From NCBI GenBank assembly GCA_964613305.1, contig CAZTII010000031.1:1-20303 (forward strand): DNA of 20,303 bases, given 5' to 3'. Below are positions 14,588 to 20,303 of the stretch, one piece after another (positions within the stretch are counted from its first letter, which is position 1; each line of letters starts with the position of its first letter). The notes below the pieces were generated by a model. It was not told the origin of the DNA, did no database searches, and saw only the letters and a list, made by a program, of their open reading frames with translations. The DNA is from CAZTII01 sp964613305 (lineage in GTDB: Bacteria > Bacillota_I > Bacilli_A > Erysipelotrichales > Erysipelotrichaceae). The position numbers and the translations under genes were made by a program.

Positions 14588-16104
14588 TGAGATACCTCCA
14601 ATCCTAACATCATTCGACCAATTAATTCTTTATCGAACTGATCTTTTTTAACGCTACCAACTATTTTTCCACCATTCATCACGACGATTCGATCACTCAA
14701 CGCCATTACTTCATCCAATTCCAACGATACAAGCAACACAGCCTTATTATTGTTTCTAGCCTCAACTAACACATTATGAATGTATTCTATTGCACCAACA
14801 TCAAGTCCACGAGTCGGTTGCATCGCAACAATCAAATCAGGATTCGTTGATAATTCTCTAGCAATAATTATTTTTTGTTGATTACCACCCGATAATGTCG
14901 AAGCGGCAACCTCTACATGAGCACAACGTATATCAAATTCTTCTTTTTTACTTACTGAAAACGATATAATTGATGATTGATTCAACAATCCTTTTTTACT
15001 AAATGGAACTTCATCATGTTGACCTAAAACCATGTTTTCAGCAATTGTATAATCTAGCACTAAACCATCATGATGACGGTCTTGAGGAATAAAACCAATC
15101 CCTTTTTTACGTAATTGTCGAATCGAAACATGTTTACTGTTTTCGCTATTAATAAAAATATCACCATCATACTCACTAGTTAAACCAACAATCGCTTCAA
15201 TGAGTTCATTTTGACCATTTCCATCAACACCAGCAATACCAACAATTTCACCGCTATTCACTTGTAATGAAACATCCTTCAATGCACAACCAGTAATACC
15301 ACTAGGTTGAACACTAACATGAGAAACTGATAAAATTTCACGATGATCACCAGTTTCTTTACGATCTTTACCACCCAAAGAAACTTCACGACCTACCATC
15401 ATCGTCGTTAAATCTTTTTCACTGACTTCACTAGTTTTTACCGTATTAACAAGTTCACCTAAACGAAGAACAGAAATTTCATCACTTAAATCCATTACTT
15501 CATTTAATTTATGCGTAATAATAATAATTGTTTTCCCTTTTTTCACTAAATTGCGAATGTTTTCAAACAATTCTTCAATTTCCAAAGGGGCAAGCACTGC
15601 CGTTGGCTCATCTAAAATTAAGATGTCACATCCCCGATACAGTGCTTTTAGTATTTCAACACGCTGTTGCATGCCTACTGATATATCCTTCACTAATGCT
15701 TTAGGATCAACGCTTAAACCATACAATTTCACCAATTCCAACACTTCTTTTTCAGCTTGTTGGCGGTCCAATTTAAACATTGTTCCCGTTTCTTTTCCCA
15801 AAATAATATTTTCGGCAACCGTCATCGTAGGTATCAACATAAAATGTTGATGAACCATACCAACCCCACATGAAATTGCATCCTTAGGTGTTTTAAACTC
15901 ACGGCGAACACCATCAACACATATATACCCTTCAGATGGTATATACAAGCCATACAAGCAATTCATTAAAGTTGATTTACCTGCACCATTTTCCCCACAG
16001 ATGGCATGAACACTACCCTTTTCAATTTTGATGCTAATATTCTTATTAGCAACTACTGTATCAAAACGTTTGGTGAGGTTGACCGTCTCTATCGCAACAC
16101 TCAT
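14584..16104 (-). CDS. nupO: BMP-type ABC transporter ATP-binding protein, two nucleotide-binding domains
   Basis: This fused double ATPase (506 aa) powers the nucleoside-type importer on the cytoplasmic side. Domain 1 has Walker A GENGAGKST (37-45), Q-loop VGMVHQHF (81-88), signature SVGMQQR (142-148) and Walker B ILILDEP (161-167). Domain 2 has the degenerate Walker A GVDGNGQNE (292-300), a good signature LSGGNQQK (404-411) and AMQPTRGLD (427-435) where a canonical Walker B would have DEP. This asymmetry (one competent and one degenerate P-loop) is normal for the RbsA/YufO class and is not damage. It starts 4 nt after the bmpA stop with only a weak SD, so it is probably coupled to bmpA translation. 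RbsA-type sugar importers look similar, but the two permeases and the BMP lipoprotein identify this one. Confidence 0.93.
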   Translation of the reverse strand: MSVAIETVNLTKRFDTVVANKNISIKIEKGSVHAICGENGAGKSTLMNCLYGLYIPSEGYICVDGVRREFKTPKDAISCGVGMVHQHFMLIPTMTVAENIILGKETGTMFKLDRQQAEKEVLELVKLYGLSVDPKALVKDISVGMQQRVEILKALYRGCDILILDEPTAVLAPLEIEELFENIRNLVKKGKTIIIITHKLNEVMDLSDEISVLRLGELVNTVKTSEVSEKDLTTMMVGREVSLGGKDRKETGDHREILSVSHVSVQPSGITGCALKDVSLQVNSGEIVGIAGVDGNGQNELIEAIVGLTSEYDGDIFINSENSKHVSIRQLRKKGIGFIPQDRHHDGLVLDYTIAENMVLGQHDEVPFSKKGLLNQSSIISFSVSKKEEFDIRCAHVEVAASTLSGGNQQKIIIARELSTNPDLIVAMQPTRGLDVGAIEYIHNVLVEARNNNKAVLLVSLELDEVMALSDRIVVMNGGKIVGSVKKDQFDKELIGRMMLGLEVSQ

Positions 16105-16108
16105 AAAA

Positions 16109-17146
16109 CTACTTCGTAAAAGCTGCTAATTCATCTTTGGTAGTAGGAACTTTAATATCACCGCTAACAACTTTAGTGCGTAAATCGTCAATTTGTTTTT
16201 TCATTTCAGCTGTAACAACACTATTTACTAACGCTTCATCAGGATTGAATTTTAAATCAACTCCACCTTCTTTAATACCATTAGCTACAGCACCCGCAGC
16301 AAATTCGCCATTTGCTACTTTATTAATCATGTTTTCAACAATCACATCCACAGTTTTAACTTGAGAAGCTAAAATACGTTTAGGATTCGCACCGAATTGA
16401 CCTAAAGCAGCACCAAATGCCCAAACACCTTCTTTTTGATCGTTCGCAGCTTCAAATAAACCTAAATTACATGCACCAGAAAAACTTGCGACGATATCAG
16501 CGCCACCATTATAAAGCGATAAGGCGATTTCTTTACCTTTTCCAACATCTTTATATGTACCAGTATAAACACTCTTTACATTGTTAGCTTTTTTAATTGA
16601 GAAATAACCAGCTTCAAATCCACAACGAGCACGTTCTTGAAGAGGAGATTCAACACCAGCCATATAACCTACATTATCAGCCTTTGTCACTAAACCAGCT
16701 AAAGCTCCTAATAAGAAAGCAGCTTCTTGTTCTCTAAATAAAACCGAAGAAACGTTTGGTTGATTTTCAACATTCGCATCAAAAATCAAGAATTTTGTAT
16801 CAGGATATTCTTTACAAACTTCTGTCACTGAATCAACAAATCCAGCACCCGCAACAACGACAACTTCAACACCTTCATTGCACATTGAACGAATGTTGTT
16901 CGCATAATCGGCTACTTCTTTTGATTCAATTACTTTTAAGTCAATTTTTAATGCTGTGGTAGCTGCTGTTGCCCCTTTGTGAACCGCATCGTTGTAAGCT
17001 TGATCACCCAATCCACCAGTATCAGTAACCATACCAACAGATTTGATAGAAGCTGTTTTAATTTCTTCTTTTGGTTTTTCAGAACCACAACCAACAAGCG
17101 ATAAACATAAACCAATCGATACTACTAGCGCCAATAATTTTTTCAT
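16109..17146 (-). CDS. bmpA: BMP-family substrate-binding lipoprotein (BmpA/PnrA-like)
   Basis: This is the extracytoplasmic binding protein of the importer, 345 aa. A lipoprotein signal peptide (KK, hydrophobic core, lipobox LVGC with C20 as the lipidated residue) is followed by a short charged linker and the periplasmic-binding fold. Family motifs are SVGMVTDTGGLGDQAYND (36-53), VVVAGAGFVDSV, FLIFDANVENQPNVSSVLFREQEAAFLLG, and EKP-rich residues after the lipobox. PnrA (TmpC) of Treponema and BmpA of lactococci bind purine nucleosides and nucleosides broadly; this is the basis for the substrate call. The SD GGGAGGG lies 7 nt before ATG 17146. It follows the sulfatase gene by 25 nt and precedes the ATPase by 4 nt, so all five genes are probably one operon. 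Confidence 0.94.
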   Translation of the reverse strand: MKKLLALVVSIGLCLSLVGCGSEKPKEEIKTASIKSVGMVTDTGGLGDQAYNDAVHKGATAATTALKIDLKVIESKEVADYANNIRSMCNEGVEVVVVAGAGFVDSVTEVCKEYPDTKFLIFDANVENQPNVSSVLFREQEAAFLLGALAGLVTKADNVGYMAGVESPLQERARCGFEAGYFSIKKANNVKSVYTGTYKDVGKGKEIALSLYNGGADIVASFSGACNLGLFEAANDQKEGVWAFGAALGQFGANPKRILASQVKTVDVIVENMINKVANGEFAAGAVANGIKEGGVDLKFNPDEALVNSVVTAEMKKQIDDLRTKVVSGDIKVPTTKDELAAFTK

Positions 17147-17171
17147 TTTCTTTCCCTCCCGGTTTAATTAT

Positions 17172-18659
17172 CTAAAAAAAAGTTGCCCAATCCAAGGATT
17201 CCTTTTGTCTTCGCCTTAATAACTGTTTCAATGACTCTTTCTTTTCAGCATACTTCTCTTCATATGCTAAATTATTTAATTCATACGGGTCCTTTCCTAA
17301 ATCATACATTTCATCAAGATCCCCTTCAAAACAAACTAATTTATAATCCCCTTCAACAATCATACGACCATTAATACGCTCTATATAGCCATGTCCTGCC
17401 GTTTCACAAAAAATATCTTTTGGCCAACTGTCTAAGGAACCATCTTTTAAAGCTAATAAACTACGGCTATCAACGCGATTAGAAAACTTTAAATTAGCCG
17501 CATCCAATATCGTTGCCGGAACATCCAAATTGCTGACAAACTCATCACAAACAACTGGTTTTAATACATTAGGCCAACGAATTGCCATTGGTATACGCAT
17601 CACTTCTTGCGTCATATATGAGCACTTATCAAAATGTCCTCCATGACTAGCACATCCATCACCATGGTCAGTTGTCCAAATAATAATCGTATTATCATCC
17701 AATCCTAAGTCTTTAATCTTTTGAAGCACACGTCCTGCCGCCGCATCAATCATCGATTGGTGCGCATAATTAGCCACTAATACTTCTTGCCATGTACTCC
17801 AAGGTATTCGACTAGGAATAAACATTTCAAAATTTTCATCCGATATACCACGATTATCATCACGACGATTTACCGCTGCTTTATTAATAAGCGGATCTCT
17901 AAAATTACCATACTCTAAAATCTCATCCTTATTATATAAATCTAAAAATTCTTGCGTTGGAAAGAATGGTTGATGTGGACCCCAAAAATCAACACGTAAA
18001 TGGAATGGTTGATTGGGATTTTTAGCCAATTCTTCTAATTTATCACATGCTAAGTTAGCTAAGAAAAACGATTCATGACTATCATTCGATGTAACTGTAA
18101 CACCAGAAGCATGTTCACCACACCAACTAGAATCACATTCGTACAATTCTCCTTCTTTCATCGTCGTAAAGAAACCATCCTTTAATAAACGATCAGAAGT
18201 AAAATTGTGGTGAATTAAATGTTTCGCCGGTTCAATATTACGCTTCTTACAATACTCTTTATACTCATCACTGATATAAGGATTACCATAACCATCACTA
18301 CTAAATCCTTGACAATGCTGATCAGCTGTTAATGCATTACCAGCTCCCGCATGCCATTTTCCATAATAATAATTCTCATAACCATCTTGATGCAATAAGC
18401 GTAAATACGTTTCCTCATCATAAGGAATCGCTGAATCATTAAAATAATTTTTATGTGTGTGAGGATATAAGCCATTAATCATACTACGACGAACTGGAGC
18501 ACAAAGAGGCGTAGCTGAATAAGCGTTGGTAAAATCAATCCCCTCACTTTTAAACGCGTCAAAGTTAGGTAACTTAGGTTTTACCCCTCCATCCCAACCA
18601 TGACGATAATAAGCCTGATGATCTTCTAAAATAAAAACAATATTGGGCTTTTTTGTCAT
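17172..18659 (-). CDS. formylglycine-dependent sulfatase (Cys type), cytoplasmic
   Basis: Type I sulfatases hydrolyse sulfate esters using a formylglycine made from Cys or Ser. The 495-aa protein has the maturation signature CAPVR (C53-R57) in PLCAPVRRSMINGLYPHTH, GKWHAG (100-105), GPHQP (227-231), and the metal/active-site segment TTDHGDGCASHGGHFDK (329-345). The N-terminal metal motif is LEDHQ (11-15) where many members have a DDQ-type sequence, so the second acidic ligand is His here. No signal peptide is visible, so it should act inside the cell. The Cys-type signature implies maturation by an anaerobic sulfatase-maturing radical-SAM enzyme, which is not in this window. SD AAAGGA precedes ATG 18659. 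It is the first gene of the operon with the BMP importer. Alternatives within the alkaline phosphatase superfamily (phosphodiesterase, phosphonate monoester hydrolase) are possible. Confidence 0.88.
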   Translation of the reverse strand: MTKKPNIVFILEDHQAYYRHGWDGGVKPKLPNFDAFKSEGIDFTNAYSATPLCAPVRRSMINGLYPHTHKNYFNDSAIPYDEETYLRLLHQDGYENYYYGKWHAGAGNALTADQHCQGFSSDGYGNPYISDEYKEYCKKRNIEPAKHLIHHNFTSDRLLKDGFFTTMKEGELYECDSSWCGEHASGVTVTSNDSHESFFLANLACDKLEELAKNPNQPFHLRVDFWGPHQPFFPTQEFLDLYNKDEILEYGNFRDPLINKAAVNRRDDNRGISDENFEMFIPSRIPWSTWQEVLVANYAHQSMIDAAAGRVLQKIKDLGLDDNTIIIWTTDHGDGCASHGGHFDKCSYMTQEVMRIPMAIRWPNVLKPVVCDEFVSNLDVPATILDAANLKFSNRVDSRSLLALKDGSLDSWPKDIFCETAGHGYIERINGRMIVEGDYKLVCFEGDLDEMYDLGKDPYELNNLAYEEKYAEKKESLKQLLRRRQKESLDWATFF

Positions 18660-18696
18660 ACTATTATCCTTTCTTTAATAAAATACTTACTTATTG

Positions 18697-18725
18697 ATTA
18701 TACCTTACATCGATTTAACCTGCAA
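18697..18725 (-). promoter_or_regulatory. candidate promoter and operator for the sulfatase-BMP operon
   Basis: Minus strand: TTGCAG (18725..18720), 17-nt spacer, perfect TATAAT (18702..18697), 37 nt from the sulfatase ATG. A near-palindrome TGTAAG-GG-CTTGCA overlaps the -35 and continues upstream of it. The heptamer TGTAAGG recurs 25 nt downstream, directly before the -10. This arrangement would suit a repressor or activator site. Nothing else is recognisable in the 139-nt gap 18660-18798 except the purF terminator. Confidence 0.5.
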
Positions 18726-18776
18726 GCCCTTACAATTTTACACTTTATTTAATCATATAAATCAATATACGTTCAT

Positions 18777-18800
18777 AAAAAAAGATAGAATCTATCTTTT
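18777..18800 (-). terminator. weak intrinsic terminator of purF
   Basis: On the minus strand AAAAGATA, a 5-nt loop and TATCTTTT form an AT-rich 8-bp stem (extendable by pairs into the loop) followed by three more T residues. It overlaps the purF stop (18801..18799). With so little GC in the stem, termination may be leaky, letting some purF transcript run into the sulfatase operon. Confidence 0.6.
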
Positions 18801-20199
18801 AGTTTTTCTTAATAATTTGGCCATAACTAAATAAATTTGTAGGATACTGAGCATTAAAACATGCGGTACAAATATCTGCTCCATTCGCCTCTTTAACATC
18901 ATCACAGCTTAAAAATTCTAAAGTATCAGCACAAATCATTTCTTTTAATTCATCTTTCGATAAACGAGCTGAAATTAATTCTTCATACGTTGTCGTATCA
19001 ACACCATAGAAACAAGGACTTTTAAATTCTGGAGAAGCAATACGAACATGAACTTCAGTAGCACCAGCATCTTTCAACAATTGAACAATTCGTTTGCACG
19101 TTGTACCACGAACAATCGAATCATCCACCATCACAACGCGTTTACCACGAACAATCGCTGAAATAGCACTTAATTTCATACGAACACCGCGTTCGCGCTG
19201 TTTTTGGGTTGGTTGAATAAAGGTTCTACCAACGTATCGATTTTTAATTAACCCTATTTCATATGGTAAACCACTAAATTCCGCATAACCAATCGCTGCA
19301 CTTAACGAAGAATCAGGAACACCGATAACAATATCTGCCTCCACTGAATCATTACGAGCCAATATCTTACCCGAATGCTTACGCGCATTATGGACATTAA
19401 TTCCTTCAATCACACTATCAGGACGCGCAAAATAAATGTATTCCATCGCACACATCTTTTTTTGCGTCATTGACGTATATTGAAATGATTGAACTCCATC
19501 TTTCGCAATACGAATAACTTCCCCTGGTTCAACATCACGAATAAAACGAGCATTCACAATATCGTATGCACACGTTTCACTTGAAATACAGTACCCATCA
19601 TCAATACTCGCAATCGATAGTGGACGTAATCCATTTTTATCACGAACAGCATACATACAATCTTTCGTCATAATAATAAAAGCAAAAGCACCTTCTAACT
19701 TTTCGCAAGCTTGCATAATTTTATACACCATCGTACCCGATTCACGTTGAATAAGATGGGCAAACACTTCACTATCAACCGTACCTTGAAAAATACTACC
19801 ATTTTTTTCAAGTTCAACTTTTATTTCCTTCGCGTTAACAATTTGTCCATTGTGAACAATTCCAAAATGACCAGTATGAGCACGAACCATCAATGGTTGA
19901 ACATTCTCTAAAACATTCGCATTTGCCGTAGCATAACGAACATGACCTAATGCATGTTTTCCACCCAATTCTTCAATCATTTTATTGTTGAACACTTCAG
20001 TAATCAAACCTTTTCCTTTAGAACATGTAATCGTCTTGTTGTCACTGGTTGCGATACCACACGCTTCTTGTCCACGATGTTGTAAGGCATGAAGACCAAA
20101 ATACGTTAAACTAGCAGCGTCTTTAACATTAAACACCCCAAAGCAGCCACACTCTTCATTTAACTTATTTTTCATAAAATCGTCAAATTCGCTATACAT
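18799..20199 (-). CDS. purF: amidophosphoribosyltransferase PurF (4Fe-4S type)
   Basis: PurF makes phosphoribosylamine from PRPP and glutamine, the first committed step of purine synthesis, in the cytoplasm. The 466-aa protein has a 16-residue N-terminal propeptide ending at EE, then the catalytic Cys17 (ECGCFGVF) exposed by autoprocessing. The glutaminase residues RGQE (42-45) and HNGQ (116-119) follow, and the C-terminal PRTase domain has the PRPP loop VVMVDDSIVRGTT (355-367). Four cysteines fit the B. subtilis-type 4Fe-4S cluster: C250 (KMCAMEYIYFARPDS), C396, C444 and C447 (ICTAC), so this is the oxygen-sensitive form. ATG 20199 follows AAGGAGA. The gene stands alone here with its own promoter and terminator; whether other pur genes lie further upstream is outside the window. 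Confidence 0.96.
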   Translation of the reverse strand: MYSEFDDFMKNKLNEECGCFGVFNVKDAASLTYFGLHALQHRGQEACGIATSDNKTITCSKGKGLITEVFNNKMIEELGGKHALGHVRYATANANVLENVQPLMVRAHTGHFGIVHNGQIVNAKEIKVELEKNGSIFQGTVDSEVFAHLIQRESGTMVYKIMQACEKLEGAFAFIIMTKDCMYAVRDKNGLRPLSIASIDDGYCISSETCAYDIVNARFIRDVEPGEVIRIAKDGVQSFQYTSMTQKKMCAMEYIYFARPDSVIEGINVHNARKHSGKILARNDSVEADIVIGVPDSSLSAAIGYAEFSGLPYEIGLIKNRYVGRTFIQPTQKQRERGVRMKLSAISAIVRGKRVVMVDDSIVRGTTCKRIVQLLKDAGATEVHVRIASPEFKSPCFYGVDTTTYEELISARLSKDELKEMICADTLEFLSCDDVKEANGADICTACFNAQYPTNLFSYGQIIKKN

Positions 20200-20232
20200 G
20201 AAGTTCTCCTTAGATTCCTAAAATCCTCTATA

Positions 20233-20261
20233 ATAATAGACCAATAGTGACTTTTTAGCAA
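20233..20261 (-). promoter_or_regulatory. candidate promoter for purF
   Basis: Minus strand: TTGCTA (20261..20256), 17-nt spacer, TATTAT (20238..20233); 4/6 and 5/6 matches to consensus, 33 nt from the purF ATG. I see no clear PurR box or guanine riboswitch in the upstream bases available, but the window ends at 20303, so a longer regulatory region could be cut off. Confidence 0.5.
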
Positions 20262-20303
20262 TAAAACATTAATTATTCTGTTCTCGCCCTCTCAATGACC
20301 GTT

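Noticed and set aside
14876..14920. Degenerate second Walker A/B of the BMP ATPase as a sign of inactivation
   Set aside because: Loss of canonical residues in the second domain is normal for the RbsA/YufO class.
1..20303. CRISPR, prophage, defence island or transposon
   Set aside because: No spaced repeats, integrase, transposase, toxin-antitoxin or nuclease-type genes were seen; the gene content is mostly core metabolism and transport.

Overview
The window is AT-rich and densely packed, and looks like the chromosome of a low-GC Bacillota (Firmicutes) bacterium. TGA is used as a stop codon, Shine-Dalgarno (SD) sequences are strong AGGAGG types, and the gene set (comFA-comFC-secA-prfB, purF, a BMP-type nucleoside ABC transporter, class II ribonucleotide reductase, MEP-pathway ispD) is Firmicutes-like. 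The short SecA without a zinc tail would suit an Erysipelotrichia-like or Mollicutes-neighbouring lineage, but that placement is inference. I see no rRNA, tRNA, insertion sequence, prophage or CRISPR array.

Layout. (1) Bases 1-6343, minus strand: ispD > comFA > comFC > secA > prfB > a small unknown gene. One promoter candidate lies in front of ispD. A second, with a perfect -10, lies inside the 3' end of comFC and should drive secA-prfB. prfB carries the classical RF2 programmed +1 frameshift (CTT TGA C), so the real protein is 365 aa and starts at 1500. (2) Bases 6446-10678, plus strand: a class II (adenosylcobalamin-type) ribonucleotide reductase with its own promoter and a terminator fused to its last codons, then an overlapping pair: a HAD hydrolase with DxN in motif I and an S66-family peptidase. 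(3) Bases 10645-12615: a MATE exporter (minus) convergent with the S66 gene and divergent from a small nitroreductase (plus). The MATE and nitroreductase start regions are mirror images: an 11-bp inverted repeat containing TATAAT, then 6 nt, then the SD. (4) Bases 12621-18725, minus strand: a sulfatase followed by a complete BMP-family ABC importer (lipoprotein, double ATPase, two permeases) in one tight operon. (5) Bases 18777-20303, minus strand: purF with its own promoter and a weak terminator.

How the parts connect. Regions 1 and 5 are housekeeping: isoprenoid precursors, DNA uptake, protein export, translation termination, purine synthesis. nrdJ supplies deoxyribonucleotides and needs no oxygen. 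The transporter family imports nucleosides, so the sulfatase as first gene of that operon is the least expected association: it may release or modify a sulfated compound before or after uptake. No whole new system is evident. The points most worth checking are the sulfatase-BMP operon, the mirrored MATE/nitroreductase control region, and the neighbouring HAD and S66 enzymes, each with a substitution at an expected catalytic acid. No gene-free stretch exceeds 300 bases; the longest, 6344-6510 and 18660-18798, hold promoters.
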